A stretch of DNA of 64,000 nucleotides from Bacillus oleivorans. GTDB lineage: Bacteria > Bacillota > Bacilli > Bacillales > JC228. The stretch is from NCBI RefSeq assembly GCF_900207585.1, contig NZ_OAOP01000002.1, forward strand, positions 310,001 to 374,000. The letters are read 5' to 3'. Within the stretch, counting starts at the first letter, position 1, and each line of letters starts with the position of its first letter. The position numbers and the translations under genes are program-made. Shown piece after piece: positions 43,355-52,013 of this stretch. The notes beneath the pieces are model-generated. The model was not told the origin of the DNA. It saw nothing but the letters and a program-made list of their open reading frames with translations, and did no database searches.

Positions 43355-43392
43355 AGGGTCTGCTCTTCTGTAAAGAGCAGACCTGTTTTTTT
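43355..43392 (+). terminator. Rho-independent terminator downstream of panD
   Basis: AGGGTCTGCTCTT, loop CTGT, AAAGAGCAGACCT (one mismatch), followed by GTTTTTTTTCT. It ends the pan operon. Confidence 0.85.
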
Positions 43393-43585
43393 TCTATCAC
43401 CTGAAAATTTGTAAACCGCAGGCCATACAGGAAATAAAGTTTAAATCCATTGCTTAAATAGATAAAATATATGTTAAAGAAACCATCCGCAATGATGCAG
43501 ATTATTATAAGATTATAATTTAGCCGCACACAAAAATTTTTAAACGAAACTATACATACATATGTAACAGAATGGAGGTGGATCC
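43393..43585. other. A+T-rich gap before the dinG-like gene, nothing recognised
   Basis: 193 bases with no reading frame or repeat of note. The promoter of the next gene is presumably here (a TATAAT occurs near 43513), but no matching -35 box was convincing. GAATGGAGGTGGATCC serves as the ribosome binding site at the right end. Confidence 0.3.
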
Positions 43586-46147
43586 ATGAATCGCTTTGTA
43601 GTGGTTGATCTTGAAACAACAGGGAATAAAGCTAAAGCGGATGATAGAATCATCCAGCTTGGTGCTGTTTTAATCGAAAATGGAGAGATCATGAGTCTGT
43701 ATTCTACCTTTATTCAGCCAAAGCGCCCGATCCCTTCTTTTATTAGCGAATTAACGGGAATAGATGAATCATTAGTAAAGGATGCGCCAGTTTTTAAAGA
43801 TGCGGTTCGCCCCTTTTTAAATATGTGCAAGGGGGCATGTCTGGTTGCTCATAATAGCGCCTTTGATCTATCGTTTTTACAAGAGGAGTATAAACGAAAT
43901 GGATTCCCTATCTTTGATGGAAATGTAATTGATACGGTTGAATTGGCTAGATTTCTGTATCCGACATCCCAAAGTTTTTCGCTTCAGGGTCTTGCAAAAG
44001 AATTGGATATCGATCATTCGACTCCTCACCGGGCCGATGCCGATGCAGAAGTGACAGCTAAAATATTTAAAAAAATGCTGCAAAAATTAAAACAGCTTCC
44101 GGCTGAGACTCTCGAACAGCTAGAAGTATTATCGTTTTATTTAAAAAGTGATATCCAGCTGCTCTTACAAAATATTCTTGTGCAAAAAGATGACCGTGAT
44201 GCAACTGAGAACCTTTCTTATTATAATGGAATCTGGTTAAAGGGATATACGCCTCCAAGCGATATACACGGTCATACAGTAGAGGAACAGCCTAGTATAA
44301 ATCATGAACTTGTAAAAGCAATTCAGACCGCGTGGGAACAGGGAAAACAGTATTTTTATGAGGTAAGTCATATATCGCCTTTCTTTCTTGAAAATTTAAC
44401 TTTATGGGTTAAGAAACAATTTAATGAACCCTTATGGATAGTTACCCGTGAACCGAAAAGGTGGGAATCTTTTTTTAAAAAAGAGGAGCTAGAATTGCCT
44501 TTTTCAACATTAAAAGGGAGACACCATTATCTTTCCTTAAGGAAATTTAGCCAAGTCATGAAGGAAGACGATCCAAACTACGATCATGTTTTGACTAAGA
44601 TGCAGATTCTAATCTGGCTGTTAGAAACAGATAAAGGAGACGTTGATGAATTAAATCTTTCCAGTGCATCTGAAGATTTTTGGATAAAGATTTCAACAGA
44701 TGCAACCGATCACCAGAATACAAAAGATCCAGCGATATCCTTTTATCAGCGGACGGTCATTGAGGCTACACTTGCAGACTGTTTAATTACAAACTATCCG
44801 ATGTTTTTGTCAGAGTCGCTTTATCAAGAAAATAGTGTATTACGGCCACGCTATTGTATATTAGATCAGCCTGAAATCTTAGTAGAACAAATGCCCAAAT
44901 ACTTTGGGAAAAAATTAACTTTTGTTTCTTTTCGTATCTGGCTTAGACAGCTGGAAGGCCAATTTTTAAGCAAATTGTTTATTCAAGACACATTGAAAAG
45001 TATTGAGCTCACGACAAAAAAATTTGTTGAAAGGTTAAAGGAAGAGAGTGAAGATTTTTTTCAGTTCGCAGCTGATTACGCGCTCTTACATGAAGAATCA
45101 GTGGCTGGGTTTTCCCCTTATGTTTCTGCACCGCTGCAGCCTTCACAAACATTAGATTCTTTACTTTATGCAGGCGAAAGACTGCTATTCTCATTAAAGG
45201 ACCTAGTTTCCTATTTGGTGAAACAATTAACTCAACTTCAAGGAACCTCGGATCAATATGATCAGCTTCTGATTGATTATAAGCTTTTTAAAACGGAAGC
45301 AGAGGAAATTATTCATACCCTTGAATCATTTATTTCACCAGGCACACACGGGGTAACAAAATGGATTGAAACGGATACAAGAGGAATGAGTAATTATACA
45401 GCAATCATTTCAAGGCCATTATTGGCATCTAAACAATTGGGTGATTTTTTATCTGACAGAGGCATTGAAGCCGTCTTTATTTCTTCTTCACTCTCGGTTA
45501 ACCGTTCATTCCTTTTTTCAGTCAGGTCTCTTGGGTTTACAATGAACCAGGTACAAGTGAATAAAGAAAAAAAGCCGACAAGAAATCAATTGCTTGTAGC
45601 TAACAGAAAATACAGTATTGAGAAAATAGCATCATTTGCAGCAGATGTGTGCAGCCAGTATGATAAAGTCTTTGTGCTCACAAGCTCTTATGATGAAACT
45701 CAAGCTATAACAGATGCAATCCAGAAGCTGCAAAACCTTGAAGGGTTTGTTCTGCTTTCACAAAGTCAGGCAAGTATAGGCAGGTTACTAAAGCAGATGA
45801 ACCGTTTTGACAAAGCCATTTACATCGGCAGTCAATTTTCTACGAACTATACCAGTCATGAAGAGAGTTCAGAGGCTTTTATTATTACAAAACTTCCTTT
45901 TTTATCACCTCAAGATCTATACCATAGGCTTCAAGTAGAAGAGTATGAAAAAGAAGGGAGAAACCCTTTTTATCATTTTAGTTTGCCTTATGCTGTTCTA
46001 AGGCTAAAAAGGTTAATTGCAAAAATCAATTTTCCTAACAATCGAATCTATCTGTTGGATTCAAGGATATGGCAATCAGAGTATGGAAAAACATTTATCC
46101 AGTCTATCGAAGATTTAGAGTGGAAACCACTTCATATGGATGAATGA
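43586..46147 (+). CDS. dinG: DinG-family protein: intact 3'-5' exonuclease domain, degenerate helicase domain
   Basis: It sits at the dinG locus between panD and ypmA. Residues 1-165 are a DEDDh exonuclease with all catalytic residues visible: D8 and E10 in VVDLETTG, D94 in HNSAFDL, and H148 and D153 in HRADADAE. The rest (about 170-853) aligns in order with the XPD-like helicase of DinG (GRHHYLSLRKF, then LTKMQILIWLLETDKGDVDELNL), but the ATPase motifs are gone. Walker A is replaced by YEVSHISPFFLEN (258-270), and DEAH by LDQPE (near 426). The TSAT-like motif reads ISSSLSV, and the QxxGRxxR motif reads LRLKRLIAK. It is shorter than B. subtilis DinG (about 931). The protein should act as a nuclease without ATP-driven unwinding. 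Confidence 0.88.
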   Translation: MNRFVVVDLETTGNKAKADDRIIQLGAVLIENGEIMSLYSTFIQPKRPIPSFISELTGIDESLVKDAPVFKDAVRPFLNMCKGACLVAHNSAFDLSFLQEEYKRNGFPIFDGNVIDTVELARFLYPTSQSFSLQGLAKELDIDHSTPHRADADAEVTAKIFKKMLQKLKQLPAETLEQLEVLSFYLKSDIQLLLQNILVQKDDRDATENLSYYNGIWLKGYTPPSDIHGHTVEEQPSINHELVKAIQTAWEQGKQYFYEVSHISPFFLENLTLWVKKQFNEPLWIVTREPKRWESFFKKEELELPFSTLKGRHHYLSLRKFSQVMKEDDPNYDHVLTKMQILIWLLETDKGDVDELNLSSASEDFWIKISTDATDHQNTKDPAISFYQRTVIEATLADCLITNYPMFLSESLYQENSVLRPRYCILDQPEILVEQMPKYFGKKLTFVSFRIWLRQLEGQFLSKLFIQDTLKSIELTTKKFVERLKEESEDFFQFAADYALLHEESVAGFSPYVSAPLQPSQTLDSLLYAGERLLFSLKDLVSYLVKQLTQLQGTSDQYDQLLIDYKLFKTEAEEIIHTLESFISPGTHGVTKWIETDTRGMSNYTAIISRPLLASKQLGDFLSDRGIEAVFISSSLSVNRSFLFSVRSLGFTMNQVQVNKEKKPTRNQLLVANRKYSIEKIASFAADVCSQYDKVFVLTSSYDETQAITDAIQKLQNLEGFVLLSQSQASIGRLLKQMNRFDKAIYIGSQFSTNYTSHEESSEAFIITKLPFLSPQDLYHRLQVEEYEKEGRNPFYHFSLPYAVLRLKRLIAKINFPNNRIYLLDSRIWQSEYGKTFIQSIEDLEWKPLHMDE

Positions 46148-46224
46148 ATCTCCTCCTATTAGGTAAAAACTAATGAAAAAATGCCTTTTTTACTTTTATG
46201 ATTGATTAAGAGTTGAGTTGTAAA

Positions 46225-46249
46225 GCTTGGCGTTTGCCAAGTTTTTATT
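46225..46249 (+). terminator. GCTTGGC/GCCAAG hairpin upstream of the metallo-beta-lactamase-like gene
   Basis: GCTTGGC, GTTT, GCCAAG, followed by TTTTTATTT, ending just before the AGGAGGA ribosome binding site of the next gene. Nearly the same sequence as the hairpin before ypjA (31947). It probably ends dinG transcription, yet leaves no room for a promoter for the next gene. Confidence 0.6.
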
Positions 46250-46267
46250 TAGGAGGAGCAAATATTC

Positions 46268-47113
46268 ATGCTTATATCCCAAAAAATGATAGCATTTTTT
46301 ATATGTTCAACCCTCTTATTAAATAACGCTATTATTACATCTTCGGTTGAACGAATAGATGTCAACTTAAGGGATCAGGAAATTGCGTTTACTTTTTTTG
46401 CCTTGGAAAACGGAGAGGCAACGCTTTTACAGTTTCCGGATGGAGAAAATATTTTGATTAATACCGGAGATCGCTCGAGCCAGAACAAATTAGATTACTG
46501 GCTAAACCTTTATGGTGTAGATCGGATTTCAACAGTTATCATAACGAAAGAAGACTCTGGCCAGATTGGAAATCTTGAACATGTGATCAACCATTATCAG
46601 ACCCGGCAGGTAATCCTTTCGAATCGGCTTTATGGGCAGTGGAAAGGAAATCATTCTTATCCAAATAATGTGGCAGTTCAATGGTGGGATAGCGGTACAA
46701 AAATCGAATTAAGCTCTGATGTAAAGTTAGAAGTTCTCTATAATGGGACTGCACCAACAGAAGGGATGGACTTCTCAATTACTTTTTTTGCACATCGCTT
46801 TTTGTTCTTAAGTTCATACGGAACGGATAGCGAATTGAAATTGCTTAATGAAAAACTGCAAGATGTCAATATTGTAAAGATTCCTAATTATGGAGCAGCA
46901 CAAGCTATTACAAAGAAATTGGCCAAACACATAGACCCTCAAGTAGCCATTTTATTTAACATGAATTCGATTAAACCGAATGAAAATATTCTTAAACTTT
47001 TAAATGATATGTGGATAGATGCTTATCTAACGAAAGAGCATGGCACCATTACAATAAAATGCACGGATGATACATACGAAATCATTCATATACATCCAAA
47101 GGGAAAAGAATAA
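46268..47113 (+). CDS. Metallo-beta-lactamase-fold protein lacking metal ligands (ComEC C-terminal-like pseudoenzyme)
   Basis: This 281-residue protein has an N-terminal signal or anchor segment (residues 5-25), so it should act outside the membrane. The sequence GEATLLQFPDGENILINTGD (49-68) matches the first strands of the beta-lactamase fold as found in the C-terminal part of ComEC. The metal-binding loop THxHxDHIGG is replaced by TKEDSGQIGN (93-102), so all four ligands (His, His, Asp, His) are lost. Later ligands are also absent (RFLFLSSYGTDSE in place of the GD-type turn). It is probably a binding or structural protein rather than a hydrolase. AGGAGGA lies 10 bases upstream. It has no counterpart at this position in B. 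subtilis. Confidence 0.75.
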   Translation: MLISQKMIAFFICSTLLLNNAIITSSVERIDVNLRDQEIAFTFFALENGEATLLQFPDGENILINTGDRSSQNKLDYWLNLYGVDRISTVIITKEDSGQIGNLEHVINHYQTRQVILSNRLYGQWKGNHSYPNNVAVQWWDSGTKIELSSDVKLEVLYNGTAPTEGMDFSITFFAHRFLFLSSYGTDSELKLLNEKLQDVNIVKIPNYGAAQAITKKLAKHIDPQVAILFNMNSIKPNENILKLLNDMWIDAYLTKEHGTITIKCTDDTYEIIHIHPKGKE

Positions 47114-47259
47114 TGAAAATTATAGAGGAAAATAGTTTAGGTTTGAAGGCCTTGTTGATATAATGAGAGAGGATTTATCCTTAAAGGTATTTGCTAAAGC
47201 AATATTAAAAGAAGCAGGCAGAAGCTATTTGTTGTAACCTGATGCAGTTGGAGGTTTTT

Positions 47260-47430
47260 ATGGGTAATCAGATCGAGATATTATCTACGATTCGGATTGA
47301 ATATTCTAGTGATCTGTACAAAATTGTGGACGTCCTGAATCGAACGTTAAAAAAACAGGATTTAATGTTTGGCCTGGCACTGGATAAAGAAGATCCGAAT
47401 ATCGCAATTTTCACGATATACCGTACATAA
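47260..47430 (+). CDS. ypmA: YpmA family protein (DUF4264)
   Basis: This 56-residue soluble protein has an alternating strand-helix-strand pattern (IEILSTIRIEYS, LYKIVDVLNRTLKKQD, MFGLALDKED, IAIFTIYRT). Length and position before ypmB equal ypmA of B. subtilis. ATG 47260 follows TGGAGG by 6 bases; an in-frame ATG at 47242 lies upstream of that site. The function is unknown. The 146-base gap before it holds only very short frames without ribosome binding sites. Confidence 0.85.
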   Translation: MGNQIEILSTIRIEYSSDLYKIVDVLNRTLKKQDLMFGLALDKEDPNIAIFTIYRT

Positions 47431-47478
47431 GATAAAATTGTCAAGATAGAAAGATAGATAAGGGATTGAGCTGTTAAG

Positions 47479-47973
47479 ATGAAAAAGTGGATCAAACTAG
47501 GGATTGGCTTGTTAATTATTGTTGCAATCGCAATTTCAATTCTCCTTTATTTCTCGATTCAGCCATACAAAGACAAAGAAGATTTAGCCTTTTCAGTCGC
47601 ATTGGAGAAGTCCGGTTTAGAGTCTGCGGAGGATTTTGAATGGTTCCGTTATAAAGAGGAGTATTACATTGTAACGGGTAACAATCGGGCTGGTGAAGAA
47701 ATGATAGTATGGATTGATACAGAAAATCTTAATATTGTTGCTGAGCATAAAGCGAGTGAAGGTATTACGAAAGAAGAGGTCATACAGTCATTTAAGGAAG
47801 AATGGGATATCTCAGAAGTGATAGATATTAAGCTAGGTTATGCGGATAAGCGACCATTATGGGAGCTTACTTTTATAGATGATAGCAAGCGGTATACTTT
47901 CCTTCAAGTTTCTTTTTTAACAGGGGATTGGATTCGGTATTACCAATATAGTCAAGGAGGAGTTTCTTCATGA
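47479..47973 (+). CDS. ypmB: YpmB family protein with PepSY-like domain
   Basis: This 164-residue protein is anchored by one N-terminal membrane helix (IKLGIGLLIIVAIAISILLYFSI, residues 4-26). The rest is extracytoplasmic and contains a PepSY-like repeat, with ITKEEVIQSFKEEWDISEVIDIKLGYADKRPLWELTF near residues 95-137, in two stretches. It overlaps aspB by 4 bases, as in B. subtilis. PepSY domains often inhibit or chaperone proteases, but a role for YpmB has not been shown to my knowledge. Confidence 0.87.
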   Translation: MKKWIKLGIGLLIIVAIAISILLYFSIQPYKDKEDLAFSVALEKSGLESAEDFEWFRYKEEYYIVTGNNRAGEEMIVWIDTENLNIVAEHKASEGITKEEVIQSFKEEWDISEVIDIKLGYADKRPLWELTFIDDSKRYTFLQVSFLTGDWIRYYQYSQGGVSS

Positions 47974-49157
47974 AACTGTCAAATCGTGTAGCTGCATTAA
48001 CCCCATCTTCGACTCTAGCGATTACAGCTAAAGCGAAACAATTAAAAGAAGAAGGTCATGATGTGATTGGTTTGGGTGCAGGCGAGCCTGATTTTAATAC
48101 ACCAAGCCACATTATAGATGCTGCTATTAAAAGTATGGAAGAAGGAAAAACAAAATATACACCTTCAGGCGGTCTGTCAGCCTTAAAGGAAGCTATTAAA
48201 GATAAATTAAAAGCAGATCAGGGCTTAGAATATGATCTTTCTGAGATTATGATTGCCTCTGGGGCAAAGCATAATTTATATTTACTCTTTCAAGCGCTCT
48301 TAGATGAAGGAGACGAAGTTATTATTCCATCTCCTTACTGGGTTAGCTATCCCGAACAAGTGAAGCTGGCTGAAGGGACACCAGTTTTTGTGGAAGGTAA
48401 AGAAGAAAATGATTTTAAAGTTACCGTTGATCAGCTAAAAGAAGCGGTAACTTCACGCACAAAAGCATTAGTTGTCAATTCGCCCTCGAACCCTACTGGA
48501 ATGATTTATTCAACCGAGGAATTACAGGAAATCGGACAGTTTTGTTTGGAAAGAGACATTTTAATTATCTCTGATGAGATTTATGAAAAATTAACCTATA
48601 ATGGTCATAAACACGTATCAATCGCGCAATTATCGCCTGAATTTAAAGAAATAACGATCATTATTAATGGCGTTTCAAAATCACATTCGATGACCGGATG
48701 GAGAATTGGTTTTGCAGCAGGAAACAAAGACCTGATCAAAGCAATGACAAATCTTGCAAGCCACAGTACTTCAAACCCAACTTCATTGTCTCAGTATGGC
48801 GCGATTGCCGCATATAAGGGAGATCAGCAATCTGTTGAAATGATGCGTCAAGCATTTGCTGAAAGATTAGAAGACGTTTATGAAAAATTAATTCAGATTC
48901 CTGGGTTTACATGTGTCAAACCACAAGGGGCCTTTTATTTGTTCCCTAACGTTAAGAAAGCTGCAAATATGACAGGTTTTGAGAATGTGGATGACTTTGC
49001 TAAAGCTTTACTGGATCAAGCACTAGTGGCAGCTGTTCCTGGATCAGGCTTTGGAGCCCCTGACTATCTTCGTATTTCTTATGCCACTTCAAAAGATTTG
49101 CTGTTAGAAGCATTGGATCGAATTCATCAATTTGTAATCAATAATTCTGCTAAATAA
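47970..49157 (+). CDS. aspB: Aspartate aminotransferase
   Basis: This class I (Ib subgroup) PLP enzyme interconverts aspartate and oxaloacetate with glutamate and 2-oxoglutarate. Signatures are GLGAGEPDFNTPSHI at residues 31-45, NSPSNPTGMIYS near 170 and the PLP lysine in GVSKSHSMTGWRIGF near 236. The final arginine that binds the substrate carboxylate is in LRISYATS near 372. Length is 395 residues. AAGGAGGAG lies within the ypmB end. It is followed after 30 bases by asnS, so aspartate and asparaginyl-tRNA synthesis are linked. Confidence 0.96.
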   Translation: MKLSNRVAALTPSSTLAITAKAKQLKEEGHDVIGLGAGEPDFNTPSHIIDAAIKSMEEGKTKYTPSGGLSALKEAIKDKLKADQGLEYDLSEIMIASGAKHNLYLLFQALLDEGDEVIIPSPYWVSYPEQVKLAEGTPVFVEGKEENDFKVTVDQLKEAVTSRTKALVVNSPSNPTGMIYSTEELQEIGQFCLERDILIISDEIYEKLTYNGHKHVSIAQLSPEFKEITIIINGVSKSHSMTGWRIGFAAGNKDLIKAMTNLASHSTSNPTSLSQYGAIAAYKGDQQSVEMMRQAFAERLEDVYEKLIQIPGFTCVKPQGAFYLFPNVKKAANMTGFENVDDFAKALLDQALVAAVPGSGFGAPDYLRISYATSKDLLLEALDRIHQFVINNSAK

Positions 49158-49187
49158 ATGATGTAATGGATGTTGGAGGTTATTTAA

Positions 49188-50480
49188 TTGAAGATAACAA
49201 TAAGAGAAGTAGCAAACTATTTAGAACAAGAAGTAACAATTGGTGCATGGTTAGCCAATAAGCGTTCAAGCGGAAAAATTGCCTTTTTACAGCTGAGAGA
49301 CGGTACAGGATTTATCCAAGGAGTCGTTGTGAAAAATGAAGTTCCTGAGGAAGTCTTTGCCAAGGCAAAATCTATTACACAAGAAAGCTCCCTTTATGTA
49401 ACAGCGACTGTGCGAAAGGATGAGAGATCGCCGCTCGGCTATGAATTATCAGTGAGTGATATTGAAATTATTCATGAAGCTGCCGATTATCCAATTACAC
49501 CGAAAGAACATGGAACTGAATTCCTAATGGATCATCGTCATCTTTGGCTTCGTTCCCGGAAGCAGCATGCAGTGATGAAAATCAGAAATGAAATCATCCG
49601 CGCTACTTATGAATTTTTCAACAAAGAAGGCTTTGTAAAAGTAGACCCTCCTATCCTTACTGGAAGTGCACCAGAAGGTACAACTGAATTGTTCCACACA
49701 AAATATTTTGATGAAGATGCGTATCTGTCTCAAAGCGGTCAATTGTACATGGAAGCAGCTGCTATGGCACTTGGAAAGGTATTTTCCTTCGGTCCAACCT
49801 TCCGTGCAGAAAAATCAAAGACTAGAAAGCATTTAATTGAATTTTGGATGATTGAACCGGAAATGGCTTTTTATACACAAGAAGATAGCTTAAAGGTTCA
49901 AGAAGAGTATGTTAGCTATATTGTTCAATCCGTTTTGGAAGATTGCAAGTTAGAATTAAATACATTAGATCGAGATACTTCAAAGCTAGAAAACATCAAA
50001 GCGCCATTCCCGCGCATTTCCTATGATGATGCTATAAAGCTATTACATGAAAAAGGATTTGATGATATACAGTGGGGAGACGATTTTGGAGCTCCTCATG
50101 AAACAGCAATCGCGGATTCCTTTGATAAACCAGTATTTATTATGAATTATCCGGTCGGAATCAAACCTTTCTATATGCAGCCTCATCCTGAACGTGATGA
50201 TGTTGTTCTTTGTGCAGATCTCATTGCTCCAGAAGGATATGGAGAAATTATTGGAGGTTCAGAGAGAATTCATGATCCGAAGCTCTTAAAACAGCGAATG
50301 GAAGAACATAACCTCCCTGCAGAGAACTATGAATGGTACTTAGACTTAAGAAAATATGGAAGTGTTCCACATTCAGGATTTGGTCTTGGTCTTGAACGGA
50401 CTGTTGCATGGATCAGCGGCGTTGAGCATATCCGTGAGACCATTCCTTTCCCAAGACTGCTAAATCGTTTATATCCATAA
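49188..50480 (+). CDS. asnS: Asparaginyl-tRNA synthetase
   Basis: This class IIb synthetase charges tRNA-Asn. An N-terminal OB-fold anticodon-binding domain (residues about 1-105, [32 protein letters not shown] in two stretches) precedes the catalytic core. Motif 2 is [25 protein letters not shown] near 203, and motif 3 is [15 protein letters not shown] near 402. The 430 residues equal the B. subtilis enzyme. The start is TTG 49188, with TTGGAGG upstream. No T-box leader is present between aspB and asnS. Confidence 0.97.
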   Translation: MKITIREVANYLEQEVTIGAWLANKRSSGKIAFLQLRDGTGFIQGVVVKNEVPEEVFAKAKSITQESSLYVTATVRKDERSPLGYELSVSDIEIIHEAADYPITPKEHGTEFLMDHRHLWLRSRKQHAVMKIRNEIIRATYEFFNKEGFVKVDPPILTGSAPEGTTELFHTKYFDEDAYLSQSGQLYMEAAAMALGKVFSFGPTFRAEKSKTRKHLIEFWMIEPEMAFYTQEDSLKVQEEYVSYIVQSVLEDCKLELNTLDRDTSKLENIKAPFPRISYDDAIKLLHEKGFDDIQWGDDFGAPHETAIADSFDKPVFIMNYPVGIKPFYMQPHPERDDVVLCADLIAPEGYGEIIGGSERIHDPKLLKQRMEEHNLPAENYEWYLDLRKYGSVPHSGFGLGLERTVAWISGVEHIRETIPFPRLLNRLYP

Positions 50481-50490
50481 TAAGTAGCCC

Positions 50491-50553
50491 AAAGGGTCTG
50501 ACCCCTTCACATTTTAACTTGCTTTTTAAGTAAATGAAGGGTCTGACCCTTCA
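50491..50553. repeat. Pair of AAGGGTCTGACCC palindromic repeats between asnS and dnaD
   Basis: AAAGGGTCTGACCCCTTC (50491-50508) and TGAAGGGTCTGACCCTTCA (50535-50553) share the palindrome GGGTCTGACCC. The second is a perfect inverted repeat followed by TTTG and may serve as the asnS terminator. From general knowledge, this GGGTCTGACCC word is dispersed in many bacterial genomes. Confidence 0.6.
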
Positions 50554-50616
50554 TTTGTTCTTTATAGATTATCAATTTGTCCCAATTTGTTATAATGGAC
50601 CTTGAGGTGTCAATTT

Positions 50617-51321
50617 ATGGACCAAAAATCGTTTCTTAAATTTATGCAGGGGGGTACGGTATTCCTTCCGCTTTACTTATTACAGCATTATAAGGATCTT
50701 GGCTTAAATGAAGCAGAGTTTACTCTGCTCTTGCATCTCCAGTCCTTTATTGAAAGAGGGAATTCTTTCCCGACTTATGAAGAACTGGCTTCCCGGACAA
50801 CTATGTCCAACGAGCAATGCACGCATTTGTTAAGAAAACTTATTCAGAAAGGCTTTCTACTACTGCAGAATGGAAAAACAGAAGAAGACATTCTTTATGA
50901 ACAGTATTCTTTGGAACCCATGTGGGAAAAGCTTTATTTGCTTTTATATAAGGAGAAAAAACAGCTGGAAAAGGACGATAAACAAAAGAAAGAAGCCAAC
51001 CTTTATCAAACGTTTGAAAAAGAGTTCGGCCGGCCATTATCTCCTTTTGAAGTGGAAACTCTTTCGATGTGGCTAGACCAGGATCATCAATCTCCAGAGC
51101 TTATTTTAGCGGCGCTAAAAGAAGCCGTTTTATCAGCGAAGGTTAATTTTAGATATATTGACCGTATTTTGTTCGAATGGAAGAGAAACGGAATTCGAAC
51201 ACCACTTGATGCTGCTGAGCATGGACGTAAATTTAGGCTTTATCAAAAACAAAAGAAAGAAAATACGGCCCCAACTTCATCTAAAGATTTGCCATTTTAT
51301 AATTGGCTGGAGGAAGATTAA
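50617..51321 (+). CDS. dnaD: DNA replication initiation protein DnaD
   Basis: DnaD acts with DnaA and DnaB at oriC and in PriA-dependent restart, helping load the replicative helicase. The N-terminal winged-helix DDBH1 domain (residues about 5-95, GLNEAEFTLLLHLQSFIERG and TYEELASRTTMSNEQCTHLLRKL) and the C-terminal DDBH2 domain (about 130-205, FEKEFGRPLSPFEVETLSMWLDQ) are complete. ATG 50617 follows TTGAGGTG; an in-frame codon at 50602 lies before it. Length is 234 residues. The nth gene follows after 23 bases. Confidence 0.95.
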   Translation: MDQKSFLKFMQGGTVFLPLYLLQHYKDLGLNEAEFTLLLHLQSFIERGNSFPTYEELASRTTMSNEQCTHLLRKLIQKGFLLLQNGKTEEDILYEQYSLEPMWEKLYLLLYKEKKQLEKDDKQKKEANLYQTFEKEFGRPLSPFEVETLSMWLDQDHQSPELILAALKEAVLSAKVNFRYIDRILFEWKRNGIRTPLDAAEHGRKFRLYQKQKKENTAPTSSKDLPFYNWLEED

Positions 51322-51344
51322 TAGAAAGCAGGTGAACCTTTAGT

Positions 51345-52013
51345 ATGCTCACAAAAAAGGAAATTCGGGAATGCTTAGACAGAATAGGGGATATGTTTCC
51401 TGACGCACATTGTGAATTAAATCATGCTAATCCATTTGAACTAGTGATTGCTGTCCTTTTATCAGCACAGTGTACCGATGTACTAGTCAATAAAGTTACG
51501 GCTCAGCTGTTTAAAAAATATAAAAAGCCGGAGGACTACTTAGCTGTTTCATTAGAAGAACTTCAAAACGATATTCGTTCGATTGGCTTGTATCGGAATA
51601 AAGCAAAAAATATACAAAAGCTTTGTTCCATTCTCTTAAATGAATATGAAGGACAAGTTCCAAAAGACAGAGATGAACTTACTAAACTCCCAGGCGTAGG
51701 CAGAAAAACGGCAAATGTAGTAGTTTCAGTAGCCTTCGGAATTCCGGCGATTGCTGTAGACACCCATGTTGAGAGAGTCTCGAAGCGACTGGGAATTTGC
51801 CGCTGGAAGGATTCTGTGTTTGAAGTAGAACAAACTTTAATGAAAAAAGTGCCAAAAGATGAATGGGGGATTACACATCACCGCCTTATTTTTTTTGGCA
51901 GATACCATTGTAAGGCACAAAATCCAAACTGTCCGGAATGTCCGCTGCTCGCCTTTTGCCGCGAAGGGAAAAAACGGATGAAGGGACTGGACGAGTATTG
52001 GCAAAACGGATGA
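51345..52013 (+). CDS. nth: Endonuclease III
   Basis: This DNA glycosylase/AP lyase excises oxidised pyrimidines in base excision repair. The helix-hairpin-helix with catalytic lysine is LPGVGRKTANVVVS near residues 109-122, and the catalytic aspartate is in VDTHVERVSKRLG near 138. The 4Fe-4S loop CKAQNPNCPECPLLAFC (C-x6-C-x2-C-x5-C) lies near 187-203. Length is 222 residues. AGCAGGTGA precedes the ATG. The stop shares bases with the ypoC start (ATGA). Confidence 0.97.
   Translation: MLTKKEIRECLDRIGDMFPDAHCELNHANPFELVIAVLLSAQCTDVLVNKVTAQLFKKYKKPEDYLAVSLEELQNDIRSIGLYRNKAKNIQKLCSILLNEYEGQVPKDRDELTKLPGVGRKTANVVVSVAFGIPAIAVDTHVERVSKRLGICRWKDSVFEVEQTLMKKVPKDEWGITHHRLIFFGRYHCKAQNPNCPECPLLAFCREGKKRMKGLDEYWQNG

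Noticed and set aside
47113-47241. Short frames between the beta-lactamase-fold gene and ypmA, including one of 24 codons
   Set aside because: They have no ribosome binding sites and no sign of coding beyond chance.
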